Assembly: GCA_903907815.1 (NCBI GenBank)
Contig: CAIVPM010000193.1
Coordinates: forward strand, 1-46,547
DNA from: an uncultured Chitinophagaceae bacterium
GTDB lineage: Bacteria; Bacteroidota; Bacteroidia; Chitinophagales; Chitinophagaceae
Length of the DNA: 46,547 nucleotides
Reading direction: 5' to 3'
The notes beneath the pieces are model-generated. The model saw only the letters and a program-made list of their open reading frames with translations, was not told where the DNA came from and ran no database searches. How positions within the stretch are numbered: position 1 is the first letter of the stretch; the number at the start of each line of letters is the position of its first letter. The translations under genes and the position numbers were made by a program. Below are positions 23,751-33,245 of this stretch, in pieces.

Positions 23751-24623
23751 TTATGCTTTTCGGCTACTAAGGGCTACTCCTACCAGGATGATGAGTAAGC
23801 TTAGAATTTCTATAAGGGATATATGATCGCCGAGTACTAATCCCCATGCAACTGCTACAAAGGGTATACCATAAGTGACCATGGATGCGAATACTGCTCC
23901 TGCGCTTTTCATTAGTTTATAGAAATAGATGGTTGCAAATGCAGTACCTATACTTCCTAATGTAAATGCTGCCGCTGTAGAGATATAAAATTGTGGGGTG
24001 GCATGCATTATCTGAGAGAAGAACCCTGTAGAATATAGAATAATAAAACAAGGTATTAGCAATCCTGTAAAAGCAAATGCTACTATATGAATAGAGGTAA
24101 TTTCTTTCATAGTTTTATGTACCAAGTTTACATTTATACCGTATAAGAAAGTAGCTAATAATACTAAAAGGGAATAGCCCAGATCTTTAAATTCGAAATT
24201 GCCCTTTGGCATCAAAAGTAAAATCATCCCTAGGAAACCTACAGCTACACCTAAGAGTTGTTTGGTAGAAACTTTCATTTCAAAAAATAGAATGCCTACC
24301 AGTATCATGAACAGCGGTGTAAGAGCATTTAAAATTCCTACAATTGAGCTATCCAGTTTTGTTTCGGACAAACAAAATAGGTATGCTGGAATCATACTGC
24401 CAATAATACCTGAAATGAATACATATTTTCTTTTCTCAGCAGGAATCTGTCGATAAGATTTAATAAAAAAGGGGATCATGATTAATCCGGCACTCAATAT
24501 GCGAATAGTAGCTACCTGGTAGGGCGATAAAGCTTTCATACCTTCTTTCATTAGCATGAAGGAACTGCCCCAAATTAAAGATAGCAATACAAATAGGCCC
24601 CAGCTGGAAAGCGATTGTTTCAA
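23751..24623 (-). CDS. EamA-family (DMT superfamily) transporter
   Basis: A 290-aa integral membrane protein with about ten hydrophobic segments in two EamA repeats (LLSLIWGSSFMLMKEGM in the first; LLVLLATFLYGINVNLVHKT in the second). Family members export small metabolites such as amino acids or nucleosides; the substrate cannot be told here. The start is TTG at 24623: upstream in-frame codons hold no ATG before the spacer, and the next ATG would delete most of the first helix. Transcribed alone, away from the gene pair at 24.7 kb. Confidence 0.9.
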   Translation of the reverse strand: MKQSLSSWGLFVLLSLIWGSSFMLMKEGMKALSPYQVATIRILSAGLIMIPFFIKSYRQIPAEKRKYVFISGIIGSMIPAYLFCLSETKLDSSIVGILNALTPLFMILVGILFFEMKVSTKQLLGVAVGFLGMILLLMPKGNFEFKDLGYSLLVLLATFLYGINVNLVHKTMKEITSIHIVAFAFTGLLIPCFIILYSTGFFSQIMHATPQFYISTAAAFTLGSIGTAFATIYFYKLMKSAGAVFASMVTYGIPFVAVAWGLVLGDHISLIEILSLLIILVGVALSSRKA

Positions 24624-24740
24624 ATTGAATGTTTGAGCAAAGATTAATAGGAATTGGAAAATTAAAAAATTAAAAAGGAATTTAAATGCCCAATATCTGT
24701 ATTGTGGATAATGAGTAGTACAGAAGACAAGCTGTTTTTA

Positions 24741-24748
24741 TACCTTTG
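24741..24748 (+). promoter_or_regulatory. possible -7 element (TACCTTTG)
   Basis: TACCTTTG matches TAnnTTTG 23 bp upstream of the ATG at 24772. No TTTG at 19-bp spacing upstream. Confidence 0.4.
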
Positions 24749-24771
24749 ATGGGTTATTTTCAAAGTAAGAT

Positions 24772-25068
24772 ATGAAATACAATCAGGCTACATTAAAAAA
24801 GATAGAAGACATACTTGGTCAGGCAAACTATGTAGTACGATATGAAAGAGGTACTTTTCAGAGTGGCTGGTGTGTACTGGAAGAGAAAAGGGTAGTAGTT
24901 TTGAATAAGTTTATTCAAATGGAAGGTCGTATCAATACATTGGTAGAAATTGTGCCTCAACTGGATATTAATTATGATTCGCTTACTCATGAGAGTCAAA
25001 AATTGTACGATGAAATAATAGAACAAAACAATCCTACCAATATACTTAAAGCATCGAAAGCTGACTAA
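24772..25068 (+). CDS. conserved hypothetical protein, pair with MBL hydrolase
   Basis: I do not recognise a characterised family. The 98-aa cytoplasmic protein (YERGTFQSGWCVLEEKRVVV and KFIQMEGRINTLVEIVPQLD are its most conserved-looking parts) lies 12 bp upstream of the MBL-fold gene on the same strand, so the two are probably cotranscribed. It has no signal peptide or membrane helix. Similar small proteins occur widely in Bacteroidota, as far as I recall. It may be a small beta protein followed by a helix. Confidence 0.75.
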   Translation: MKYNQATLKKIEDILGQANYVVRYERGTFQSGWCVLEEKRVVVLNKFIQMEGRINTLVEIVPQLDINYDSLTHESQKLYDEIIEQNNPTNILKASKAD

Positions 25069-25080
25069 TAATAAATAACA

Positions 25081-25854
25081 GTGAACAATTCAACTAAAAT
25101 TACTTTTCTGGGCACAGGCACAAGTAGTGGTGTACCTATGATTGGTTGTAGTTGTGCTGTATGTACTTCCACCAACCCTAAAGATAACCGACTAAGGAGC
25201 AGCATACTGGTTAATACGGAGGATTTTACTTTTGTAATAGATACCACTCCGGACTTTAGATACCAGATGTTGCGTAGTAAAACCAATACGCTGAATGCAG
25301 TTGTAATTACCCATGCTCATAAAGATCATATAGCTGGACTGGATGATATAAGGGCTTATAATTATCTTATGAAGGCCCCTATGAATGTTTATGCGAGTGC
25401 AATGACAAATGAGGCTTTGAAGAAAGATTTTTATTATGCTTTTGCCGAGATAAAATATCCTGGTGTTCCGGAAATAATACTGCATGAAATAGATGAAACT
25501 CCATTTACAATTGGCAATACACTAATACAACCAATACTGGTATGGCATCATAAAATGCCTGTGTTTGGTTTTCGATTTAATGACTTTACCTACATCACCG
25601 ATGCCAACAGGATAGATGAGGATCAGAAAGAGAAGATTAAAGGATCGAAAGTATTAGTGCTGAATGCATTGAGAAGAGAGCCTCATATTTCTCACTTTAC
25701 ATTACAGCAAGCAATTGATCTTGCTGAAGAATTGAAAGTACCAGAGGTATACTTTACCCATATCAGTCATCAGTTAGGATTACACGATGAAGTTGAGGAA
25801 GAACTGCCGAGTCATATCCATCTTGCTTATGATGGATTGGAGGTGGAAGTTTAA
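25081..25854 (+). CDS. MBL-fold metallo-hydrolase, PhnP-like
   Basis: A 257-aa metallo-beta-lactamase-fold enzyme. The N-terminal ITFLGTGTSSGVPMIGCSC with a Cys-rich CSCAVC (23-28), and the metal motif THAHKDHIAGLDD (H78, H80, D82, H83), are typical of the PhnP/cyclic phosphodiesterase branch. HKMPVFGFRF and DANRID follow the family order, with a later YFTHISHQ. The likely reaction is hydrolysis of a cyclic or phosphodiester metabolite; true PhnP function is not implied because no phn genes are present. The start is GTG at 25081, 12 bp after the upstream stop. Confidence 0.88.
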   Translation: MNNSTKITFLGTGTSSGVPMIGCSCAVCTSTNPKDNRLRSSILVNTEDFTFVIDTTPDFRYQMLRSKTNTLNAVVITHAHKDHIAGLDDIRAYNYLMKAPMNVYASAMTNEALKKDFYYAFAEIKYPGVPEIILHEIDETPFTIGNTLIQPILVWHHKMPVFGFRFNDFTYITDANRIDEDQKEKIKGSKVLVLNALRREPHISHFTLQQAIDLAEELKVPEVYFTHISHQLGLHDEVEEELPSHIHLAYDGLEVEV

Positions 25855-26055
25855 GGAAACTCAGGGTAGAATATAGGAGTCAGCAGAATACACTTATACT
25901 TTTAGATAATACAGTTGCAAGTTTCTGGTTTCTAGTTACTGGTAATCGGCAACTTGTAACTTTTTGCATTCTTACGACTCAGACATCTTCTCATATTTAA
26001 ACAAATCCATCATTCCCCACATTATTCAGCTACCTTACCGCATTATCTTTTAGGT

Positions 26056-26949
26056 ATGAGGCGTAATAATCTTTTTAAACAGTACTTTAATTTCTCTAAG
26101 AATGAAACTAGGGGTGTTATAGTAACATTGGTTTTAATATCATTGTTATATATCATTCCATCATTCTTTCGCCCTACTTTAGTTACCATTAAAAGAGATA
26201 CTATTATTGAAAAACAGATTCAGGATTTGTTTGATAAAGAAGAGGATGCTGACCATAATACAAACGATAATATTCCATTAGATTCTATCAAAATGTTTGT
26301 ATTTGATCCTAATAAAATAGACTCTATTATCTGGAGATCTTTTGGAATTAATAAAAAGACTACTCATACCATTTTAAACTATCGGAATAAAGGAGGCTGG
26401 TTTAAAGATACAGGTGATCTGAGAAAAATATGGAGCCTTAAAAAAGAAGATGCAGACCGACTAATTCCATTCATTTCTATTGAAGCAAGGATTAATCCAA
26501 AATATCCTAAACCTGAATGGCTACAGAAAAAAGAGGATGTTCCTACTTACAACTCAGTTGACATTAATACAGTAGAAGCAGATAAATTTAAGAACATTCC
26601 AGGAATGGAATACCCCTTGCAATATACCATTGTAGCCTATAGAGAAAGGCTTGGTGGATTTTTAAATATTGAGCAGATAAAAGAGGCTAAAGGAATGCAG
26701 GATACTACCTTTATTAAAATACGCAAGTACCTTACAATAAGCACTGTACCCATTCATAAACTAAATATAAATACCGCAACGGATGATGATCTTTCGCAGC
26801 ATCCCTATATCATTAGAAACATTGCTAAAGCTATCTTTATTTATAGATTACAGCATGGTAACTATCAGAAGATTGAAGATATAAAAAACATCCCCTTTAT
26901 TAAAGAAGATGCTTATAAAAAGATTGCTCCGTATATATCTGTGGAATAA
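26056..26949 (+). CDS. membrane-anchored helix-hairpin-helix protein (ComEA-like repeats)
   Basis: A 297-aa protein with one N-terminal membrane helix (GVIVTLVLISLLYIIPSFF, about 20-38) and then several helix-hairpin-helix modules: FDPNKIDSIIWRSFGI, VDINTVEADKFKNIPGM and LNINTATDDDLSQHPYI, each followed by a RLGGF/GGW/HGNY-type hairpin. HHH motifs bind DNA without sequence specificity; ComEA uses one in DNA uptake. Here three modules face the periplasm, so DNA binding or a structural role is possible. No com genes are nearby. Transcribed alone. Confidence 0.85.
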   Translation: MRRNNLFKQYFNFSKNETRGVIVTLVLISLLYIIPSFFRPTLVTIKRDTIIEKQIQDLFDKEEDADHNTNDNIPLDSIKMFVFDPNKIDSIIWRSFGINKKTTHTILNYRNKGGWFKDTGDLRKIWSLKKEDADRLIPFISIEARINPKYPKPEWLQKKEDVPTYNSVDINTVEADKFKNIPGMEYPLQYTIVAYRERLGGFLNIEQIKEAKGMQDTTFIKIRKYLTISTVPIHKLNINTATDDDLSQHPYIIRNIAKAIFIYRLQHGNYQKIEDIKNIPFIKEDAYKKIAPYISVE

Positions 26950-27005
26950 TTTTAAATGTTGAATGTTTAATTGGAATACAAATATTCAACATTCAATACA
27001 ATGTT

Positions 27006-27362
27006 TTATTTCCCTTCGTAAATTGCACCAGAGGTAGGTGTCTCGTTCAGTTGTATTTTGCAAAGCTGTGGCACCTGAGGTTTTATCTGATCCCAAAGCC
27101 AAACAGCTAACTTTTCGCAGGTAGGATTCTCTAATCCAGGCACATCATTAATTAGTTTATGATCTACTTTATCAATAATTGGTTTTATAATCTTCTTTAC
27201 CACAGCAAAGTCACTTACCCAACCAAGATGTTCATCAAGATTATCTTCCAGATAAACCGTTAAGTGGTAGGTATGACCATGAATGTTCTTGCACTTATGA
27301 CCGTCTGGTACATTAGGCAGGAAGTGTGCTGAATCGAAAGTAAACTGTTTAAATATCACCAT
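27006..27362 (-). CDS. queD: 6-carboxytetrahydropterin synthase
   Basis: QueD converts dihydroneopterin triphosphate to 6-carboxytetrahydropterin in preQ0/queuosine synthesis. The 118-aa product has the zinc ligands H13 (FDSAHFLP), H28 and H30 (NIHGHTYHL), the catalytic Cys24 in GHKCKNIHGH, the DFAVVKKIIKPIIDKVDHKLIND core and the C-terminal E (QLNETPTSGAIY). The 6-pyruvoyl-tetrahydropterin synthase branch is a possible alternative, but length and the Cys favour QueD. Standalone on the minus strand, with a 66-bp spacer to the GH31 gene. Confidence 0.92.
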   Translation of the reverse strand: MVIFKQFTFDSAHFLPNVPDGHKCKNIHGHTYHLTVYLEDNLDEHLGWVSDFAVVKKIIKPIIDKVDHKLINDVPGLENPTCEKLAVWLWDQIKPQVPQLCKIQLNETPTSGAIYEGK

Positions 27363-27428
27363 GAGGCTGCAAAAATAAAGATTGATAGACGGATGGGCAA
27401 ATTGTATTTTACTATCTACAGATATTAC

Positions 27429-29783
27429 TTAGAACTTTATATCAATATTTAAAGGTTCTGTAGGCATTTTGCCAGCACTAATATATAATTGATTTGATGG
27501 ATTTATATAATAGTAAAATGCAGATTGGCTATCCTTTGTTTGTAAAGGAATTTCTTTGCCATTAATATTTACAGAAACTGGTTTCTTATGCGCATTTACA
27601 ATAAAATTAAATGGTAAAGAAGTCTGTGTTTTTTCTATAAATTCTGGCTTATCAATATTGAAATATACTTTTAAATGACCTTGATAATAACCAGTTGATT
27701 TTACATTTACTACAGCATATTTATTATTAGCTAAAGTATTCTTAGAGATGCCATTATCAAAATAATACTCTGACTTTGTTGGATAAGAAGAGAACCTATA
27801 ATTAATATCAAAACTATTTTTAGATATGCTAACTAAAAAAGTTCCCGCTTTAACAAAAACAGGCAACGTAAAGTTACTTACATCGTACTCAATAAAGGTT
27901 CCACCTTCGTATTGTTTTAAATTTTTGCTATCATACCATCTATTCCCTTTAGGTAAATATACCGTTCTTGTTTTGGCTCCCTTTACTGTTACTGGTGCAA
28001 CTAATAAATCGGCACCCCACATGTACTCATCTTCTATTTTACAGGCAGTTGTATCCTTTGGAAAGTCATAGTACAATGGTCGCATTAATGGTTCGCCATA
28101 CTTGGCTTGTCTATAAGCAAGTGTATAATTATAAGGCATCATTTTATATCGGTCTTCAATTATTTGTTTAGCAATTGCTCTGTAAGGCGTATCTATCAAA
28201 GCAGCCTCACTTGGAAAACTAAATGCAGCCTTTTCTACTTCATATAAAGCCGTTCCATGCGGACGGAAGATAGGCGTATAAGCTGCAAACTGTAACCAGC
28301 GTACATATAGTTCATTATCTCCTTCACCACCCGCAAATCCACCGGCATCACTATGGGCATAAGGTATACCACTCATGCTCATTCCTAACAGATTGGTTAA
28401 CTGTGCTCTTAGACCACCCCAGCTTCTGCTGACATCGCCCGTCCAAGGAAAAATACTATAGCGCTGACTACCTGCAAAACCAGAACGGTTTAAATGGAAT
28501 AATCTGGTATCGGGATATTCTTTTGCATAATGTTCAAACAGATTCTTGTTCCAGTAATGCCCATATATATTATGTACTTCATCGGCTTTCAGCATTCTGT
28601 TTACCCCTAAATCTTTTGCATTGTGCAACATAGCAGCAGGATGTTTCTCTGGTTCTCCAAGATCGGTCCACCAGGCAGCAATTCCATTGTCTATTTGTTT
28701 CTTATAATGATAATTCCATATCCAGTTGCCTGCGTCTTTTCTAAAGATATCAATCAAACCACCTACACCAAAATAGAAGTCCGTAATCATGAATGGTTTG
28801 TTGTTGCTATCCTTTGCTAAAAAAGATTCAGAAGCATCAAAAGCCTTGGTATTCTTCAACATAAAAGGCTCAGTAATCAGCACGGTATTGATGTTATCTT
28901 TCTTAAAGTCAGCCACCATTTTATTAGGATTAGGCCACTTGGTTTTATTCACCCAGTCAAGGTTGCCCATGGTACCTTTTATGCTATCGCCAAACCAAAA
29001 CAAATCGAAGATGATAGCACTTACAGGAATATCTGCAGCCTTCATTTTACCAGCTATATCTTTTACCTGAGTTTCACTGGTATAGCCGAATCTACTCATC
29101 AAATTTCCCAATGCCCAACGTGGAGGAAGTGGTTGTTTTCCGGTAAGACTTTGATAAGCCGTTAGAATTTCTTTATTATCTTTTCCAGTAATAATATATA
29201 CGTTTAGTTCACCACTAATAAACCCTGCTTCCAGTATATCAGGATTGGTTTTACCTATATCAGCATACCCTTTTGAGGCATTATCGAAGAATAGTCCATA
29301 GCCATTGGAAGAAGTAAAAAATGGTACAGAATAATTAAGGTTATCAGCACCTTCTCCGTAACCATACCAGGGGTTGTTGTAGAGATTCAATTTATACCCT
29401 CTCCTGTTCAATGGCAAAGCTCTTTCGCCACCGCCATATATCCTTTCTGTTTTATTAAGTAAGAACGAGAAGCCTCTGAATTCATTGGTTTGATTAGTGC
29501 TTACTATTCTTGCATTTCCTATTTTAATAGTATCCCCTTTCTTGCTAAAAGGAATATTAAAACTATTAGTTGGAGATAGAATTACGGCATCCGTTATATT
29601 TTCATTAGTAGTATAATCATTCGGCTGAAAAGTAAGTTTGAAAATGTTCTGACCATAAGCCAATACAGTAACCTTTCCATTTTTATAATCGAAATGTTTG
29701 GTAGGATTAAAATCTACAGGTTGAGCAAAAGCATTCGCCAACATCAATAAACTTAATATGAAACAGCAAAATAATTTATTCAT
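27429..29783 (-). CDS. glycoside hydrolase family 31 (alpha-glucosidase-like)
   Basis: A 784-aa exported enzyme with a signal peptide (MNKLFCCFILSLLMLANAFA). The N-terminal beta domain is followed by the catalytic barrel: nucleophile region WWTDLGEPE with D374, acid/base region WTGDVSRSW with D450, and GIPYAHSDAGGF. RGYKLNLYNNPWYGYGEG is the usual GH31 loop. The C-terminal ~170 residues are beta domains typical of the family. The substrate is probably an alpha-glucoside or alpha-xyloside; the glutamate variant of the usual nucleophile motif is not seen, and D374 remains. Periplasmic location is likely. No other polysaccharide-utilisation genes are adjacent. Confidence 0.9.
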   Translation of the reverse strand: MNKLFCCFILSLLMLANAFAQPVDFNPTKHFDYKNGKVTVLAYGQNIFKLTFQPNDYTTNENITDAVILSPTNSFNIPFSKKGDTIKIGNARIVSTNQTNEFRGFSFLLNKTERIYGGGERALPLNRRGYKLNLYNNPWYGYGEGADNLNYSVPFFTSSNGYGLFFDNASKGYADIGKTNPDILEAGFISGELNVYIITGKDNKEILTAYQSLTGKQPLPPRWALGNLMSRFGYTSETQVKDIAGKMKAADIPVSAIIFDLFWFGDSIKGTMGNLDWVNKTKWPNPNKMVADFKKDNINTVLITEPFMLKNTKAFDASESFLAKDSNNKPFMITDFYFGVGGLIDIFRKDAGNWIWNYHYKKQIDNGIAAWWTDLGEPEKHPAAMLHNAKDLGVNRMLKADEVHNIYGHYWNKNLFEHYAKEYPDTRLFHLNRSGFAGSQRYSIFPWTGDVSRSWGGLRAQLTNLLGMSMSGIPYAHSDAGGFAGGEGDNELYVRWLQFAAYTPIFRPHGTALYEVEKAAFSFPSEAALIDTPYRAIAKQIIEDRYKMMPYNYTLAYRQAKYGEPLMRPLYYDFPKDTTACKIEDEYMWGADLLVAPVTVKGAKTRTVYLPKGNRWYDSKNLKQYEGGTFIEYDVSNFTLPVFVKAGTFLVSISKNSFDINYRFSSYPTKSEYYFDNGISKNTLANNKYAVVNVKSTGYYQGHLKVYFNIDKPEFIEKTQTSLPFNFIVNAHKKPVSVNINGKEIPLQTKDSQSAFYYYINPSNQLYISAGKMPTEPLNIDIKF

Positions 29784-29902
29784 ATAAAAAATATTTATTC
29801 AATTTAAATGTAGTAGGTTAAGTGGAATGTTATAATTAAAAATGAAACATTAGAATGCGATGTTAATTGTAATTACTATATGGCATCAAGAAGTTCATCT
29901 AA

Positions 29903-30271
29903 CTATTTATCAGTCTTCTCCTCTGTATTATTGCTGATAAATTTTTCCAGAAACGAAGTAGTCAGTGATACTATCACACTAAATAGTAAAGCTGCTATCC
30001 AGTCTCTGACAATAAAATCGTCTACAATCTTGGAAGTCAACTCTACCATAAATACATTTATGACTATAAAGAATATTCCAAAAGTAAAAACAGTAATAGG
30101 TATAGTCAGCAGTATCAGAATCGGTTTGATAAAACTATTTAAAAGACCAAGCATCAACGCAACCATTATAGCACTTATAGATCCATTTACTGTAATTCCA
30201 TGATTCTTTAATAAGTATCCTGCCAGTAATACTGCTAATGATGTTACTAAAGTTTTAGTGATAAAGCGCAT
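29903..30271 (-). CDS. four-helix membrane protein of 'phage holin family 4' type (not a phage gene)
   Basis: A 122-aa membrane protein with four hydrophobic segments (SLAVLLAGYLL, IMVALMLGLLNSFI, ILILLTIPITVFTFGIFFIVINVFMV, WIAALLFSVIVSL) and a charged C-terminal tail. It matches the Phage_holin_4_2 (PF04020-like) family, which is chromosomal in most Bacteroidota and is not tied to prophages. Its role is unknown, perhaps in envelope stability. No phage genes are nearby. It is upstream of and opposite in function to the GH31 gene but on the same strand; the spacing of 119 bp makes an operon uncertain. Confidence 0.85.
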   Translation of the reverse strand: MRFITKTLVTSLAVLLAGYLLKNHGITVNGSISAIMVALMLGLLNSFIKPILILLTIPITVFTFGIFFIVINVFMVELTSKIVDDFIVRDWIAALLFSVIVSLTTSFLEKFISNNTEEKTDK

Positions 30272-30341
30272 ATATAATTTATTAAAAAACTAAAGCCCAA
30301 TTGAATTAAAAAAGTTTAAGAGGCTCAAGTAGTCGAAAAGT

Positions 30342-31115
30342 TTATTTACTAAAGTCAGGCTTCCTTTTTTCTACAAAAGCACTTACACCCTCTTTCATTT
30401 CATCTGTTTGAAAGCATTCACCAAATGCTTCTGCTTCTATCTGATACCCATTCTTTGTTTCATCGAAAACGGCATTTGCAGCAACAATACAATGCGCTAT
30501 AGCATTAGGTGATTTAGTGTTTATTACTGATAAAATTTCAGTAGCCTTTGGTAATAATTCGCCTTCGTCTACTACATAATTTACCAAGCCAAGATTCAAT
30601 GCTTCTTCAGCATTTATCATAGCAGCTGTAAACAATAATTCCATTGCTTTGGCTTTACCAATCAATTGTACTAAACGTTGTGTAGCACCATATCCAGGTA
30701 TCAATCCGAGATTAACTTCGGGTTGCCCAAACTTTGCATTTCTGGCAGCAATTCTAAAGTGACAACTCATGGCCAACTCACAACCACCACCTAGTGCAAA
30801 TCCATTTACTGCAGCAACTACAGGCTTTGAACAGTGTTCTATCTTAGCAAATACCTGATGTCCTCTTAGTGATAATGCTTTACCCTGATCTGGTGTAAAG
30901 TCTTTAAACTCCACTATATCAGCACCAGCAACAAAACTTTTTGACCCAGCTCCGGTAATAATCACAGAACGTATTTCAGCGTTAGTATACACCTCTGTAA
31001 ATACAGTATCTAAATCGTCGAATACCTGTTTGTTTAAAGCATTTAATTTATCGGGACGATTAATAGTGATGGTGAGAATATGATTACTTATTTCGGTTAA
31101 TAATGTCTGATACAT
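30342..31115 (-). CDS. enoyl-CoA hydratase/isomerase family protein
   Basis: A 257-aa crotonase-fold enzyme. The oxyanion-hole segments FVAGADIVEF (61-70) and FALGGGCELAMSC (106-118) are intact, and both catalytic glutamates are present: E113 in GGGCELA and E133 in GQPEVNLGLIPG. It most likely hydrates 2-enoyl-CoA, e.g. in fatty- or branched-chain acid degradation. The next gene upstream in transcription is a B12-binding mutase subunit, 33 bp away, so the pair may act in one acyl-CoA pathway. That link is inference from position. Confidence 0.92.
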   Translation of the reverse strand: MYQTLLTEISNHILTITINRPDKLNALNKQVFDDLDTVFTEVYTNAEIRSVIITGAGSKSFVAGADIVEFKDFTPDQGKALSLRGHQVFAKIEHCSKPVVAAVNGFALGGGCELAMSCHFRIAARNAKFGQPEVNLGLIPGYGATQRLVQLIGKAKAMELLFTAAMINAEEALNLGLVNYVVDEGELLPKATEILSVINTKSPNAIAHCIVAANAVFDETKNGYQIEAEAFGECFQTDEMKEGVSAFVEKRKPDFSK

Positions 31116-31148
31116 ATTTTGATAAAGTAAAAAGTAAAAAATGACGAA

Positions 31149-31568
31149 TTAGAAATTCCGATGAGTAGAAACCCACTCTTTTATATAGTCTGCTATATCA
31201 GTTGTTTCAGTACCTGGAGGAAATAATTTACCTACGCCCATATCATTTAGTTCTTTCATGTCTGCTTCAGGAATTATACCGCCACCTGTAAGTAGTACAT
31301 CGTTCATTTCCTTTTCTTTCATCAATGCAATAATCTTAGGAAATACGGTCATGTGTGCACCACTTAGTATACTAACTCCTATAGCGTCTACATCTTCCTG
31401 CAATGCAGCATTTACAACCATTTCAGGTGTTTGCCGAAGGCCGGTATAGATTACTTCCATTCCTTTATTTCTTAATGCTGTTGCTATTACTTTAGCGCCT
31501 CTATCATGTCCATCGAGGCCTACTTTAGCAACTAATACCCTTAATGGTCTTGAAGATTTTGTATTCAT
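31149..31568 (-). CDS. cobalamin-binding small subunit of an acyl-CoA mutase
   Basis: A 139-aa protein consisting of only the B12-binding domain of methylmalonyl-CoA mutase type. The DxHxxG motif is LDGHDRG (D19, H21, G24), followed by GVSILSGAH and [13 protein letters not shown] that line the nucleotide loop. The ATG at 31568 gives the [16 protein letters not shown] terminus; the frame's earlier ATG at 31610 adds unrelated residues. Free-standing domains like this partner a separate large catalytic subunit in isobutyryl-CoA or 2-hydroxyisobutyryl-CoA mutases; none is in the window. It lies 33 bp upstream of the enoyl-CoA hydratase gene. Confidence 0.88.
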   Translation of the reverse strand: MNTKSSRPLRVLVAKVGLDGHDRGAKVIATALRNKGMEVIYTGLRQTPEMVVNAALQEDVDAIGVSILSGAHMTVFPKIIALMKEKEMNDVLLTGGGIIPEADMKELNDMGVGKLFPPGTETTDIADYIKEWVSTHRNF

Positions 31569-31613
31569 GCAATCAATCTTTTGGATTGTAAAAGTAACAA
31601 CAAAAAGCAATTA

Positions 31614-33167
31614 CTAATTGAATTGTTTTCTGTCCATAGCTTGTTTTCGGCTAATAGCAGCCTGACGCAATGCTTCATTTTGTTGCCCATCGGGCACTGA
31701 ATATAAAGTAATTTTAAGATTACTTATTCTGGTAAAAGGAAGGGTAATATCATCCATCTGATCACCTAATTTAAAGTGTTTATAAACCGGATCATCTGCA
31801 CTGGTTGAATTTCTGGATAACAACATAATTACTTTTATGTCCATGGTTTCTGGTATCCATAAATTGTAAGAACCATTAAGACAATAAGCAAAAGGCAAAC
31901 CAATTTTATTTCCAAAATAATTCAACCCTCCTGCTACTCCATATTCATCAGATAGTATTAAAGTGTGAGACTTATCATCGTCTGTAAGGGTGCTATAAAT
32001 ACGCATAGTTCTATCGGTAATATCTTTCCAACCAAGCATATCAGCAAAATCCTGTGGCAATGCATGATTCTGTTGATCATCCCATCTTAATATACCTGTT
32101 GTTGTAAAGTGTTTTGTTTGATACAAATCTGCTAAAGGCTCTGGTGGAAGAAAAGGCACCGCTAATCCAGCAACGTATAAGCCAAATAAAGTAGAAAAGG
32201 TAATGAGTCCATATCGAATAAACTTCATGTATTTACGGGTGATTCTATCAAAATTATAGGCCCCTAATGCAATCAATCCGGGATAGGCATTTAAAGCATA
32301 GCTGCCTTTGGCGTGTATATTAATTAAGAATATCAAACTGAATATAAATGCAGTTAGAATGAAGACATAATTAATTAATCCTTTTTTGGTCAGAATTATA
32401 TAGAGTATACCCATTATCCATAAATAAAATACTGGCAAGAGCAAAAGGAATTGATTATTAAGAAAATCTTCAGAAGATAAATTCCGGGAATAATTATCCT
32501 GCATTTCCTGTATCAGATTTCTAATAGGAAAACCATGTTGCGATTGCCATATATAAAGAGGGGAAACAATTGCAGCTCCAATAATTAAAGCAAGATAAAA
32601 ATGATAGTTGATATACATTTTTGCTTTAGCGCTAAACAATACGCCAATCAGTAAAGCAACTATATAAAAGCCCAGCGTGTACCGACTTAAGATACCCAGA
32701 GCAGCACTTACAGCAAACAGGTATAACCAGTAGCTTTTCTCGGAAAGGATATACTTCAGTAGCGTAAGTACCATTGCAGCCGAAAAGAACAAATCGAGAA
32801 AAACCGGACTAAGAATATAATGAATTCTAAGAATTGAAGTTAGAACATAAGCCATAAAAACCAGAAACACTGCATAAGATCTGCCACCAAAGGCTACAGC
32901 AATTTCGCAGGTAATGTAGAAAGTTAGTGCACCAAAAAAAGAAGGCCAGAACTTTATCCAAACAATATTGTTACCTAATGCCTTTGTAATAAAGGCCAGA
33001 CCAGCTATCAATGGAGGATTTTCGTAATAGCCCCAATCGAGATGATTTGCCTGATCTAAATATAAATACTCATCATGATGTGGCTGATACACTCCATGCT
33101 GAAATATATACGGTATAAGAAATTTAAGGACAGCCAGAATAATAATCAGGAAACGAATGTTCTTCAT
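31614..33167 (-). CDS. glycosyltransferase family 39-type membrane protein
   Basis: A 517-aa multi-pass membrane protein. The N terminus MKNIRFLIIILAVLKFLIPY is followed by the acidic loop HHDEYLYLDQANHLDWGYYE, which carries the Asp/Glu residues of GT39/ArnT-like enzymes, and then about ten hydrophobic segments and a soluble C-terminal domain. Such enzymes move sugars from lipid carriers to periplasmic acceptors. I use the ATG at 33167; the frame runs upstream to 33260 but would overlap the divergent DCC1 gene. The acceptor is unknown; lipid A or protein glycosylation is possible. Confidence 0.85.
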   Translation of the reverse strand: MKNIRFLIIILAVLKFLIPYIFQHGVYQPHHDEYLYLDQANHLDWGYYENPPLIAGLAFITKALGNNIVWIKFWPSFFGALTFYITCEIAVAFGGRSYAVFLVFMAYVLTSILRIHYILSPVFLDLFFSAAMVLTLLKYILSEKSYWLYLFAVSAALGILSRYTLGFYIVALLIGVLFSAKAKMYINYHFYLALIIGAAIVSPLYIWQSQHGFPIRNLIQEMQDNYSRNLSSEDFLNNQFLLLLPVFYLWIMGILYIILTKKGLINYVFILTAFIFSLIFLINIHAKGSYALNAYPGLIALGAYNFDRITRKYMKFIRYGLITFSTLFGLYVAGLAVPFLPPEPLADLYQTKHFTTTGILRWDDQQNHALPQDFADMLGWKDITDRTMRIYSTLTDDDKSHTLILSDEYGVAGGLNYFGNKIGLPFAYCLNGSYNLWIPETMDIKVIMLLSRNSTSADDPVYKHFKLGDQMDDITLPFTRISNLKITLYSVPDGQQNEALRQAAISRKQAMDRKQFN

Positions 33168-33245
33168 ACGACGACTATTTGGATATTTGCAAAAATCGTC
33201 AAATTGTTTTGAATAATGCAATAATCCGGTAAATACTTTTACTTC

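Noticed and set aside
25081-25854. True PhnP of the C-P lyase pathway
   Set aside because: No other phn genes are present; the motif supports only the broader PhnP-like hydrolase group.
29903-30271. Prophage holin
   Set aside because: The family is chromosomal in Bacteroidota and no phage structural, lysis or integrase genes lie nearby.
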